This document shows, piece by piece, positions 51,364 to 60,090 of a stretch of 64,000 nucleotides of DNA (positions are counted from its first letter, which is position 1; every line of letters starts with the position of its first letter). The stretch is from the NCBI GenBank assembly GCA_020099315.1, contig CP083650.1, positions 1,116,001 through 1,180,000 of the forward strand, given 5' to 3'. Under the pieces are notes generated by a model, which was not told where the DNA came from, made no database searches, and saw nothing but the letters and a program-made list of their open reading frames with translations. This DNA comes from Citrobacter europaeus. Lineage in GTDB: Bacteria; Pseudomonadota; Gammaproteobacteria; Enterobacterales; Enterobacteriaceae. A program made the translations under genes and the position numbers.

Positions 51364-53508
51364 TCAGAAATTCCACGCAAAGCCAACGGCGGCATTGAAA
51401 CCAGCGTCTGGAATAGATTCATGCGCGGTTCTGTAACGCTTGTCGGTCAAGTTGTTGAGCGCGAGGTTGACCTGATACTGATCCTGCGGACCGAACTCGG
51501 TGTTAAATGCGAGGTTAAGTGTGGCCCAGCCTGGGTAGTTGATTTCCGTGGTGCCGGTATTATCTTTGGCGCTGGACGCCGCGCGGATAAAGACATCGGA
51601 CGTCAGGTTAGCGACGTTCATCAACCAGGTATGTTTCAAGCCGACGCGGCCGGTCAGCGTGGGTTCGCCGGTATCCCAGGTTTTAAGGGTATTGCCTTCG
51701 TACTGACGGCGAATGAGATTACCGCTCAGGTAAGGTGAAACCGCCCAGCCGTTGTATTCTGCGGTGAGTTCCATGCCCCAGGTTTTGGCCCGATCGATGT
51801 TGTCGTAGTAGTAATAGCCGCCCCGTGAAGAGGTGGTATTACCGTTGCATACGGGTTGACCTGAACAGGCCAGGCTGGCGATATAGTCTTTGGCTTCGGA
51901 GTAATAAATGGCGCCGTCAATCAGCCACATATTCCCTTTATACCGTGCGCCCAGCTCATAGTTATTCGAGTGTTCCGCCTTCAGGTTTGGGTTGCCGTAG
52001 GTCACGCTGCCGCCTGCGGACGTCTGCATAAATAGCTGAGTCAGCGTGGGGAAGACATAGCCCTGGGCATATGCAGCCCGGAGTTCAAGATCTTTAAAAC
52101 CGGAATAGCGTAGGCTGGTTGAGGTCACCAGTTCATCATCGTGAACGGAATTTCCTCCAGTGGATTGCCAGGTGCTGCCGCTGCTTTGCAGGGTTTGCGT
52201 ATCGTTGCGATTGAGCTTCGAAGACAGCCAGTACTGGCGTGCGCCCACGGTCCACGTCCAGTCATCGGCAAAGCGCCAGTCGTTTTGCGCGAACAATGAG
52301 GTGTTGCTTTGCTCCGCTTCGTTGTATGACAGGGTACGGGTTTGCGTATCGAAGAAGCCGGTAGCTGCGGTCTGGCGCGTACTGCCGTCCGCGTCCTGTT
52401 TTATTTTGTCATGCTGATATTGAGTGCCAATCACCAGCTCGTTGTTAGCGGGAAGGGTGAAATTGCCCTGCAGCGTTACCCCCTGGGTATACTGTTTGTC
52501 GTTGGTATTGGTTTGATTGTTTATCGTCAGCGCTTTAATCGCCGGGCTGGGGATTATCTGGGTCGTTTTGACCCGGTTTTCAAATTTGCGCTCTATTGTC
52601 TGGCTGTATGCGTCAAGATGGATTTTCTTCAGGTAATCCCCGTCAGCCGCATAGTCGTAGAAAAGACCGATTTTCTCGCGTTCCAGCTTAGGTATTTTGA
52701 CGCTAAAGTCGTCGAACTGGCCCTCTGGATCGTCAAACCAGGTTTGAGTAGACAATTTGTAACGATCGAGGGAAAGTCCGATTTTGTGGCGATCGAAGTT
52801 GTAGCCAAGCCACATGCCCTGGCCGTTATTACGGAAATTGGTGTCGGGCAATCTTCCATCAGGCGTATCGCGGTCCCCCTGGTCGGAATAGCTGCCATTG
52901 ATGCGGTAGTCAAAGTTTCCGATGCTGCCCCAGGCCGCAGCTGATTCTTCCCATCCTGCCGTTGCGGAGTTATAGACGGCCTTAACGCTGCCGCCGAGAG
53001 GCTTATCGCCGCCTTTTTTGGTAATAAAGTTTACGACGCCGCCAATCGCCTGCGAACCATAGAGGACAGAGTAAGGGCCTTTGACCACTTCAATCCGTTC
53101 CAGCGCGGATTCGTCAATCAGCAAACCGGCCCCGTAGTTTTGCCCGGCGCGCTGGTAGCTGACGACCTGGCCGTCTATCAAAATCAGCACCCGCGAAGAG
53201 GCTTCGCCACGAATACGGATTTGTTTCCGGCCAGCGAGGGCGTTATCGGTGACTTCAACGCCGGGAATATCTTGTAAATCATCAGCAATAGAAACGCTGG
53301 TGGAGTTTTGCAGCGTCTGGCGATCGATAACCTGAATGGTTGCCGGGCTATCCCAGAGACTACTTTCAGAGCGGTTAGCCGTGACGATCACCGTATCATC
53401 GCCGGGCGTTGAAGCGTGTGTTGTAGAGGTAGCTGCAGAAGCAGCGCCGGACATGCATAATGTCAGGGCTGAAAGAATAAATGGCCTTTGGTTAATCCGT
53501 GGCAACAT
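51364..53508 (-). CDS. TonB-dependent outer-membrane receptor, probably for heme
   Basis: 714-residue receptor: signal peptide cut near GAASA, TonB-box-like DDTVIVTA, plug domain (PGVEVTDN...ALERIEVVKGPYSVLYGSQAIGG) and a 22-strand barrel ending in aromatic Phe (AVGFAWNF). YGNPNLKAEHSNNYELG is present, but the FRAP motif of ChuA-type receptors reads VFPT. It is the first gene of the heme operon behind a Fur-like box, so heme is the likely ligand, though a siderophore is not excluded. Confidence 0.88.
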   Translation of the reverse strand: MLPRINQRPFILSALTLCMSGAASAATSTTHASTPGDDTVIVTANRSESSLWDSPATIQVIDRQTLQNSTSVSIADDLQDIPGVEVTDNALAGRKQIRIRGEASSRVLILIDGQVVSYQRAGQNYGAGLLIDESALERIEVVKGPYSVLYGSQAIGGVVNFITKKGGDKPLGGSVKAVYNSATAGWEESAAAWGSIGNFDYRINGSYSDQGDRDTPDGRLPDTNFRNNGQGMWLGYNFDRHKIGLSLDRYKLSTQTWFDDPEGQFDDFSVKIPKLEREKIGLFYDYAADGDYLKKIHLDAYSQTIERKFENRVKTTQIIPSPAIKALTINNQTNTNDKQYTQGVTLQGNFTLPANNELVIGTQYQHDKIKQDADGSTRQTAATGFFDTQTRTLSYNEAEQSNTSLFAQNDWRFADDWTWTVGARQYWLSSKLNRNDTQTLQSSGSTWQSTGGNSVHDDELVTSTSLRYSGFKDLELRAAYAQGYVFPTLTQLFMQTSAGGSVTYGNPNLKAEHSNNYELGARYKGNMWLIDGAIYYSEAKDYIASLACSGQPVCNGNTTSSRGGYYYYDNIDRAKTWGMELTAEYNGWAVSPYLSGNLIRRQYEGNTLKTWDTGEPTLTGRVGLKHTWLMNVANLTSDVFIRAASSAKDNTGTTEINYPGWATLNLAFNTEFGPQDQYQVNLALNNLTDKRYRTAHESIPDAGFNAAVGFAWNF

Positions 53509-53527
53509 AAGGGAACCTTTATTGAAT

Positions 53528-53546
53528 GTAAATGATCATCATTATC
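53528..53546 (-). promoter_or_regulatory. Fur-like box before the heme operon
   Basis: GATAATGATGATCATTTAC on the minus strand matches the 19-base Fur consensus GATAATGATAATCATTATC at 16 positions. It lies about 20 bases before the receptor ATG, at a place that would block initiation when iron is high. Confidence 0.8.
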
Positions 53547-53798
53547 ATTCGCGTTTATATATAAAATTGTTTCCCTTTGTTCAATATGAAAGATGTAGAA
53601 TCAATGCATCTTTTGATTTGAGTCAATTTTGTGCGGTCAACAAATACTGAAATGTGATCTGTGTCGCGTATAACAATGTGAATCAAAAGGATTTATTCAT
53701 TTCTTTATTGGCTGAAAATGTGCAGGTCACTCGGGTAAATGATTACGGCAATCTGGGCTATAATGTGGCTCAGCACCAACAAGCACCGCGGGGGAAAA

Positions 53799-54209
53799 GT
53801 GAATATTAGCGATGTTGCGAAAAAAACCGGTTTAACCAGCAAAGCCATTCGCTTTTATGAAGAGAAAGGACTGGTGACGCCGCCGCTGCGTAGTGACAAT
53901 GGCTATCGCACTTACAACCAACAGCATCTGAATGAACTGACGTTGCTGCGTCAGGCGCGCCAGGTTGGTTTTAACCTGGAAGAGTGCGGCGAGCTGGTAA
54001 ACTTATTTAACGATCCGGCGCGTCATAGCGCGGATGTGAAAAAGCGTACGTTAGAAAAAGTGGCGGACATTGAGCGGCATATCAGTGAGCTGCAGGCCAT
54101 GCGCTTGCATTTGCTGGCGCTGGCGGACAGTTGCCCGGGCGATGACAGCGCCGAATGTCCAATCATGGATAATCTCTCCGGCTGCTGCCATCACCAGGCG
54201 AAGGCTTAA
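53799..54209 (+). CDS. cueR: MerR-family copper regulator CueR
   Basis: 136-residue Cu(I)-sensing activator of copA and cueO. The MerR helix-turn-helix (ISDVAKKTGLTSKAIRFYEEKGLV) is followed by the long dimerisation helix and the metal loop with Cys112 and Cys120 (SCPGDDSAECP); Ser77 is present. The start is a GTG at 53799 after GGGGAAAA, which gives the E. coli N-terminus. In this genome the heme operon separates it from its target copA. It ends with CCHHQAKA. Confidence 0.97.
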   Translation: MNISDVAKKTGLTSKAIRFYEEKGLVTPPLRSDNGYRTYNQQHLNELTLLRQARQVGFNLEECGELVNLFNDPARHSADVKKRTLEKVADIERHISELQAMRLHLLALADSCPGDDSAECPIMDNLSGCCHHQAKA

Positions 54210-54922
54210 CGGCGAGAAGGATTAAGCATAAACACCACCGTACCGCGATACCACGGGGATTTCTCAAGCTGCGCTTCAGCCTGAGGGTCCCTGCTACCAT
54301 TTTGTACCAGTCCCAGCTTAAACGGAATGCGCAGACGAGCGAGCGCAGGCAGATACGCCTGATAATTTGTTACCGTGTGACGGCCCTGATAGCTCTGCAC
54401 CACCAGTTCATCGACCGCCAGCGCGTTCAACGTGGCGACGTCGCCCGTTTTTGCCCAATCCAGTAATCCGGTTACGCCAAGTGCAAATTCAGTGGGTAAC
54501 CTCTGGCGCAACTGCTGTAGAAAGTGCGCGTAGTCGGCAAGCTGATGGGTCGCCGCGTCAAAATCAACCTGCAGGCCGACAACGTGATTCCCGGCGGCCT
54601 GCCAGCGTTGCATCAACCGTATGATACGCGCCGGGATTTCCTCCGGTACGTCGAGCGTGGTAAAGCGTACGGTCAGCCAGATTGACGGAAAAGACAGACG
54701 GCTGACCGGCAGTCCGAGACGCTGGAAAACCACGTTACCCGAACGAACCAGTACCTCGCCCTGATGCAGATAGACCGTTTGCGCGTTTTTCAGCTCGTCA
54801 CTGGCCTTCACTCCGGACCACAGCCAGAAGGCGGGATGCTCACGGGCGGCGACGATATCCGCCGCCTGTGCCTGGCCCAGCAGCAGTGCGGTTACCAGTA
54901 GTATTTGAGTTTTTGCGCCCAC
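54206..54922 (-). CDS. DUF3142 exported protein, unknown function
   Basis: 238-residue protein with a signal peptide (LVTALLLGQAQA, cut before ADI) from a GTG start at 54922. It looks like a DUF3142 TIM-barrel-like protein: LQVDFDAATHQLADYAHFLQQLRQRLP and VDELVVQSYQGRHTV are the most conserved parts. It overlaps the end of the 717-residue gene by 31 bases, so the pair is co-translated. Its 3' end overlaps the convergent cueR by four bases. Its function is not known to me; a glycoside-hydrolase-like role is only a fold-based guess. Confidence 0.8.
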   Translation of the reverse strand: MGAKTQILLVTALLLGQAQAADIVAAREHPAFWLWSGVKASDELKNAQTVYLHQGEVLVRSGNVVFQRLGLPVSRLSFPSIWLTVRFTTLDVPEEIPARIIRLMQRWQAAGNHVVGLQVDFDAATHQLADYAHFLQQLRQRLPTEFALGVTGLLDWAKTGDVATLNALAVDELVVQSYQGRHTVTNYQAYLPALARLRIPFKLGLVQNGSRDPQAEAQLEKSPWYRGTVVFMLNPSRR

Positions 54923-57045
54923 GGGCTTCCCGGATACTGCGTTTTCAGTTGGGTGAACCAGCCCTTACGCTGCAGTTTATCCACTTCCTCGCCGCCGCAC
55001 TCGTTAGCGCCTGAAGGCGCATAGCACATGATGGCGCGATACAACGCGAAGCTCTTATCTTCGACTTCAGCGGTGGGCGAGGTGATTACCTGCTGATAGT
55101 AGCTTTGTCTGTCGAACTGGCCGAAGGGTTTCTTGCGCGAGATTGCTGATTCAAGCTCGTCATTGCCAGCGCTGTTTTTCCACAGATCAACATGCGTTTG
55201 CGTGGTGCGGAAGAATTCGCCTAAGCAGTTCAATGCGTGGGCATCATCCGCTTTTTTGCTCAATACCGTTACCGTTTCATTGAGGCTGCGACACGTATAG
55301 CCCGCCTGCGCCGCGTCGCCATTCCAGTCGAATATGCTCAGGTTAACGTCAGCAAACGCTTCGCCAATGACCGGAGGCGTAATCGCGCTGGCCAGTTTTT
55401 TGTCATTCAGCCAGTCGCCAAAGCGATCCTCAGTAAGATCCCGCACCAGCAGCGTATGCAGGGCGATGGTACGCTCTTCGTTATTCGGACCGTGGACGGC
55501 CTGCTGACGCAGCAGTTCAGGTGTGGCCTGTGTTTTTAGCACCTGCGAGCGAAAGCGCAGGTTGGTCACGGTACTTTCTGGGGCAAAAACTGCCTCCACG
55601 TCGCCGCTATAAACCAGGGTCGCAGCGAGCTTAGCCTGCACATACTGCTGCTGTTCGTTGTCCTGACTAAGTTTTAACAACTGCTGCCAGAAATCACGCG
55701 CAGCGCTCCAATTCTTCTGGCCCATTAGCGCTTCGCCGTACAGCACCTGTTCGCTGAAGGCGAGAGTATCGTGAGCGGCAAGTTTCTGCGCTGGTGTAAC
55801 TGCCTGAATAATTGCCGCGTAGTTGCCCGTTGCCTGCCACAGATTCAGTTGCAGATCGCGCCATAGCGGCAATTTTTGGCTCTGTTCAAACACCGGCTTG
55901 CTGGCGTCGAGTTGTTCCTGGGTCAACGTAGGTTTACTGTTGTTATCCAGGCGCAGCGCGCGCAGCAGTTCGATATAGCTGACCAGCGGCGCGTCGGGGA
56001 AGGCCTCCACCACGGGTCCTTCAAAGAATTGCATACCGAATACATTATCGTATTCGATAACGATTTCACGCAGTTGCTGTGCGTCAGCCGACTGCTGGAG
56101 CGTCTGCTCATACAACCCGGCCAACTGCGGCCACGCCTGTAAATACCAGTTTATGCGACGCAACATACCGCGGGTGGAATTGGCGTAGAGTCCTTCCGGC
56201 CAGCGTTGCAGATAGTTCTGCGCCTCTTTTTGCGCCTGAGCGGCGTCTTTGAGTTTGATATTGTCGATATTAAATTCGCCGTACTGCCCGTCGCTAAACT
56301 TACTGCTTTTGTTCAGTGCTGTGCGCATCAACATGTATTGCGCGGTTTCCATCAGCCAGGGGGAGCCGTTGTGCAACACGATGGTAAAGTCTTGCTCGGC
56401 CCCTTCGTAATTTTGATCGTAAAAATGCGCGGCACCGGTCAGATACGTTTTGTACAGAAGTGAAGTCGAATCAGCCGGAAGTGCAGCAAGGGACTCGGCG
56501 ATCTGTTCTTTGGTCGCGCGCCCCCATAAATCCAGGCGCGCTTGCGCAAGTAATCGGCGCTGGTCGATATTTAACGTCTCGTCCGTCATCAGCGCAGCGA
56601 TAAACTCGCTTACGCTCTGGCGATTATTCGACACATAACGGTTTTCCAGGTCGGCATCATAGCCGTTTTGTTTGGCAAATAGCGGAGGTTCGATTTCCAG
56701 AACAGCCAGTTGCTGACTCAGAGTGGTATCTTCACTTTGCACCGGGGCAACCGCTGGCTGCGGGACAGTCTCATCCCATTGTGGGTGATACGCAAAATAG
56801 AAATCGCGGGAGCGGGTGATATCCGCTGGCATCGACTGCACCGGCAGAACAAATGATTTTTCCTGACTCAGCAGCCGCAGCAGGTTGTCGCGGCTGTCGT
56901 TTTCAGGGTTAAAGGTCGGCGTGCCTTTCAGCAGGCAGCTGTCGTCGCTCCATTTACAGTCTTCCATATCGAAAGAGGCGAGTGCCTGCGGGGCGGCGGT
57001 CAGTAATGTGCAAAGGGCAAAGGCAAGGGGTGTCTTCCTGACCAT
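54892..57045 (-). CDS. Large exported helical-repeat protein, unknown
   Basis: 717 residues, not recognised by name. Signal peptide MVRKTPLAFALCTLLTAAPQALA is followed by a cysteine pair (MEDCKWSDDSCL) that may form a disulfide. The rest is helix-rich, with tetratricopeptide-like segments (ALMGQKNWSAARDFWQQLLKLSQDNEQQQ; AHFYDQNYEGAEQDFTIVLHNGSPW). A second cysteine group, CYAPSGANECGG, lies near the C-terminus. It is paired with a DUF3142 gene and followed upstream by ybbJ. A periplasmic scaffold role is plausible but unproven. Confidence 0.78.
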   Translation of the reverse strand: MVRKTPLAFALCTLLTAAPQALASFDMEDCKWSDDSCLLKGTPTFNPENDSRDNLLRLLSQEKSFVLPVQSMPADITRSRDFYFAYHPQWDETVPQPAVAPVQSEDTTLSQQLAVLEIEPPLFAKQNGYDADLENRYVSNNRQSVSEFIAALMTDETLNIDQRRLLAQARLDLWGRATKEQIAESLAALPADSTSLLYKTYLTGAAHFYDQNYEGAEQDFTIVLHNGSPWLMETAQYMLMRTALNKSSKFSDGQYGEFNIDNIKLKDAAQAQKEAQNYLQRWPEGLYANSTRGMLRRINWYLQAWPQLAGLYEQTLQQSADAQQLREIVIEYDNVFGMQFFEGPVVEAFPDAPLVSYIELLRALRLDNNSKPTLTQEQLDASKPVFEQSQKLPLWRDLQLNLWQATGNYAAIIQAVTPAQKLAAHDTLAFSEQVLYGEALMGQKNWSAARDFWQQLLKLSQDNEQQQYVQAKLAATLVYSGDVEAVFAPESTVTNLRFRSQVLKTQATPELLRQQAVHGPNNEERTIALHTLLVRDLTEDRFGDWLNDKKLASAITPPVIGEAFADVNLSIFDWNGDAAQAGYTCRSLNETVTVLSKKADDAHALNCLGEFFRTTQTHVDLWKNSAGNDELESAISRKKPFGQFDRQSYYQQVITSPTAEVEDKSFALYRAIMCYAPSGANECGGEEVDKLQRKGWFTQLKTQYPGSPWAQKLKYYW

Positions 57046-57064
57046 AGTCTTATTTCCTGTCTTT

Positions 57065-57523
57065 TTAGTGTGATACCGCTTTAATAATCAGGGTAATTCC
57101 CTCAACGGCAATGACCTCAACCTGCGTTCCTGCGCTCAAATCGTCGCGGGCGCTAACGGGCCAGGAGCTGTCGCCGACGCGCATATGTCCGCGACCATTG
57201 ACCAGGGCGGTTTCCAGAATAAATCGACGGCCAACCAGCTGCTGACCGCGCTGGTTAAGATGGCTGTCGGCGGGTTTCTGCTCTTTCACGCGTTTTGCCA
57301 GCCACTTCCACCACAGCCAGGCCGCCAGTAGCGTGAGTACAGCGAACATCGCCCCCTGCCACGCCCAGTCAAGCGGGACGAGCCACACCACCAGGCCAGT
57401 AATTACCGCCGCCACGCCGCTCCACAGCAGATAGCCGTTACCGCCCAGCATCTCGGCGGCGAGGAGCAAACCGCCGAGGCTGAGCCAGAAGATGTGCGGG
57501 TGTACCAGAATCATCGCTATCAT
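57065..57523 (-). CDS. ybbJ: NfeD-like membrane protein YbbJ
   Basis: 152-residue inner-membrane protein with three to four hydrophobic helices (IFWLSLGGLLLAAEMLGGNGYLLWSGVAAVITG...) and a C-terminal OB-fold (GRGHMRVGDSSWPVSARDDLSAGTQVEVI). NfeD proteins pair with SPFH proteins, here QmcA, which it overlaps by four bases. It is thought to stabilise or anchor the SPFH complex. Confidence 0.95.
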   Translation of the reverse strand: MIAMILVHPHIFWLSLGGLLLAAEMLGGNGYLLWSGVAAVITGLVVWLVPLDWAWQGAMFAVLTLLAAWLWWKWLAKRVKEQKPADSHLNQRGQQLVGRRFILETALVNGRGHMRVGDSSWPVSARDDLSAGTQVEVIAVEGITLIIKAVSH

Positions 57524-58437
57524 GATTTTTTCCGCTCGCTGGCGCTGTCCTTAACCAGTTCGGCGATCCCGGCAATGGAGCCCATCAGGCTGCTGGCGTC
57601 CAGCGGCATCATCACCACTTTGCTGTTATTTGACGAACCGATATGCTGCAGCGCTTCGGTGTATTTCTGCGCCACGAAGTAGTTCACGGCCTGGATATCC
57701 CCGGCGGCAATGGCCTCAGAAACCATCTGCGTTGCACGGGCTTCTGCTTCTGCGGAACGTTCACGCGCTTCAGCCTGTAAAAACGCGGACTGACGTTCAC
57801 CTTCCGCTTTGAGGATTTTCGACTGCTTCTCACCTTCGGCCTTGACGATTTCCGCCTGACGGATCCCTTCTGCTTCAAGAATGTAGGCGCGTTTTGTTCG
57901 TTCGGCTTTCATCTGTGCGTTCATGGCGTCGATAAGCTCAGCCGGAGGACGGACGTCGCGGATCTCAATACGGGTGATTTTGATGCCCCAGGGATTGGTG
58001 GCCTCATCAACGATGTGCAGCAGGCGCGTGTTGATGTTGTCGCGTTGGGAGAGCATTTCATCGAGTTCCATCGAGCCGAGAACGGTACGAATGTTGGTCA
58101 TGGTCAGGTTGATGATCGCCAGTTCCAGGTTGCTGACTTCATAAGCCGCTTTCGGCGCGTCGATCACCTGAATAAAGCACACGGCATCAATCGCGACGTT
58201 GGCGTTATCTTTGGAGATGACTTCCTGAGAGGGGATATCAAGCACCTGTTCCATCATATTGATCTTACGACCAATGCGGTCCATGAACGGTACAACAAGG
58301 CTTAAACCCGGCTGCAGGGTTTTGGTGTAACGGCCAAAACGCTCTACCGTCCACTGGTATCCCTGCGGGACGATTTTGACGCCTGCGCCGACGATGACCA
58401 GCGCGACAAAAATAAGAATAGGAATAAAAATGAGCAT
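57520..58437 (-). CDS. qmcA: SPFH/band 7 membrane protein QmcA
   Basis: 305-residue stomatin/prohibitin-family protein. An N-terminal membrane anchor (MLIFIPILIFVALVIVGAGV) precedes the band 7 domain (RFGRYTKTLQPGLSLVVPFMDRIG...) and an alanine/glutamate-rich coiled coil (EAEGIRQAEIVKAEGEKQSKILKAEGERQ). Members form large multimers in the membrane and, in E. coli, interact with FtsH-HflKC-related quality control. It is first of the qmcA-ybbJ operon. Confidence 0.96.
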   Translation of the reverse strand: MLIFIPILIFVALVIVGAGVKIVPQGYQWTVERFGRYTKTLQPGLSLVVPFMDRIGRKINMMEQVLDIPSQEVISKDNANVAIDAVCFIQVIDAPKAAYEVSNLELAIINLTMTNIRTVLGSMELDEMLSQRDNINTRLLHIVDEATNPWGIKITRIEIRDVRPPAELIDAMNAQMKAERTKRAYILEAEGIRQAEIVKAEGEKQSKILKAEGERQSAFLQAEARERSAEAEARATQMVSEAIAAGDIQAVNYFVAQKYTEALQHIGSSNNSKVVMMPLDASSLMGSIAGIAELVKDSASERKKS

Positions 58438-58571
58438 TGATGAAACCTCCTGTTGTGCTGTCCTTTACTGCTTCATTAGTCAAATTATACCCGATTTATC
58501 AAGGTGGGCTCCCCTATAATAAATTACAGAGATAGACTATCTGCACGAAAGAGGTAAAAAAGGGATTGGTA

Positions 58572-59249
58572 ATGGAAGAAAGCAGCATTCTGCTTCAGTT
58601 AAAAAATGTCGCATGGCAGGCAGGGGCGACGCAGGTTCTCAATAACATCTGTTTTGATCTCCGCGCCGGAGAATTTAAGTTGATTACCGGCCAGTCCGGG
58701 TGCGGTAAAAGTACGTTACTCAAGATAGTCGCGTCGTTAATAAGTCCGAGTTCCGGTGAAATCCTTTTTGAGGGTAAGGAGATAAATACCCTCAAGCCGG
58801 AAGCGTATCGTCAGCAGGTCTCTTATTGCGCGCAAACGCCCGCTTTGTTTAGTGATACCGTCTACGACAACCTCATTTTCCCGTGGCAAATTCGCGATAA
58901 ACGCCCGGAACCGGATGTGTTTCTGGAAGATCTGGCCCGATTTGAGTTACCTGAGGCAATCCTCAAAAAAAATATCAATGAGCTGTCCGGCGGCGAAAAG
59001 CAGCGCGTCTCGTTAATTCGTAATTTGCAGTTTCTGCCGAAAATCCTGCTGCTTGATGAAATCACCAGCGCGCTGGATGAAGCCAACAAGCGTAATGTGA
59101 ACGAATTAATTCACCACTATGTTCGCGATAAGAATATTGCTGTGCTGTGGGTGACGCATGACAAAGATGAAATTGATCATGCGGATAACGTCATAACCCT
59201 TCAACCGCACGCCGGTGAAATGCAGGAAGTAAGCAATGAACGAGCATAA
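58572..59249 (+). CDS. fetA: Iron exporter ATPase FetA (YbbL)
   Basis: 225-residue ABC ATPase with Walker A GQSGCGKST, signature LSGGEKQR and Walker B LLLDEITSALD. With FetB it is reported to export iron and protect from oxidative stress. The ATG at 58572 after AGGGA gives the E. coli length; TTG at 58566 would add two residues. It overlaps fetB by 14 bases. Divergent from qmcA. Confidence 0.95.
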   Translation: MEESSILLQLKNVAWQAGATQVLNNICFDLRAGEFKLITGQSGCGKSTLLKIVASLISPSSGEILFEGKEINTLKPEAYRQQVSYCAQTPALFSDTVYDNLIFPWQIRDKRPEPDVFLEDLARFELPEAILKKNINELSGGEKQRVSLIRNLQFLPKILLLDEITSALDEANKRNVNELIHHYVRDKNIAVLWVTHDKDEIDHADNVITLQPHAGEMQEVSNERA

Positions 59250-60015
59250 TATTACCAATGAATCCCTGGCATTAGCGATGATGCTGGTGGTGGTCGCAAT
59301 ACTGATCAGCAACAAAGAAAAGCTGGCGCTGGAAAAAGATATTCTCTGGAGCGTGTGCCGGGCGGTGGTTCAGCTTATTATCGTTGGCTACGTGCTGAAA
59401 TATATTTTCGGCGTCAACCACAGCATTCTGACCTTATTGATGGTGCTGTTTATTTGCTTTAACGCGGCCTATAACGCGCAAAAGCGCAGTAAATTTATTG
59501 ATAAGGCTTTTCTCTCGTCGTTTATCGCCATTACGGCGGGGGCGGGGTTAACGCTGGCGGTGCTGGTTCTGTCAGGCTCTATCGAGTTCACGCCGATGCA
59601 GGTTATCCCTATTTCCGGCATGATTGCAGGCAATGCGATGGTTGCGGTAGGGCTTTGTTACAACAATCTGGGGCAGCGGTTTAACAGCGAACAGCAGCAA
59701 ATTCAGGAAAAACTCAGCCTCGGCGCGACGCCGAAAGTGGCCTCCGCGCCGCTGATTCGCGACAGCATTCGTGCCTCGCTGATCCCGACTATCGATTCAG
59801 CGAAGACCGTGGGGCTGGTGAGTTTACCGGGGATGATGTCCGGATTGATTTTTGCAGGTATTGATCCGGTAAAAGCGATTAAGTATCAGATTATGGTAAC
59901 GTTTATGCTGCTTTCGACGGCCAGCCTGTCGACCATTATTGCCTGCTACCTGACCTATCGGAAGTTCTATAATTCACGTCACCAATTAGTTGTAACGCAT
60001 TTGAAGAAGACGTGA
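59236..60015 (+). CDS. fetB: Iron exporter permease FetB (YbbM)
   Basis: 259-residue inner-membrane protein with about seven hydrophobic helices, UPF0014 family (LLMVLFICFNAAYNAQKRSK; IPISGMIAGNAMVAVGLCYNNLGQRF are signatures). It partners FetA in iron export. Start ATG 59236 lies inside the last codons of fetA, so translation is coupled. A REP hairpin follows. Confidence 0.95.
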   Translation: MNEHNITNESLALAMMLVVVAILISNKEKLALEKDILWSVCRAVVQLIIVGYVLKYIFGVNHSILTLLMVLFICFNAAYNAQKRSKFIDKAFLSSFIAITAGAGLTLAVLVLSGSIEFTPMQVIPISGMIAGNAMVAVGLCYNNLGQRFNSEQQQIQEKLSLGATPKVASAPLIRDSIRASLIPTIDSAKTVGLVSLPGMMSGLIFAGIDPVKAIKYQIMVTFMLLSTASLSTIIACYLTYRKFYNSRHQLVVTHLKKT

Positions 60016-60050
60016 TCTGATGCCGGGAGCGGTATTTGTCGAATTTCCAG

Positions 60051-60077
60051 GCCCGATAAGCGCAAGCGCCATCGGGC
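60051..60077. repeat. REP hairpin between fetB and cnoX
   Basis: GCCCGATAAGCG...CGCCATCGGGC is a REP-type hairpin located between the two convergent genes. Confidence 0.7.
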
Positions 60078-60090
60078 AAAATCAAACGGA

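Noticed and set aside
51364..53508. Naming the receptor chuA
   Set aside because: Length and the missing FRAP motif do not fit ChuA well; the heme role rests on operon context.
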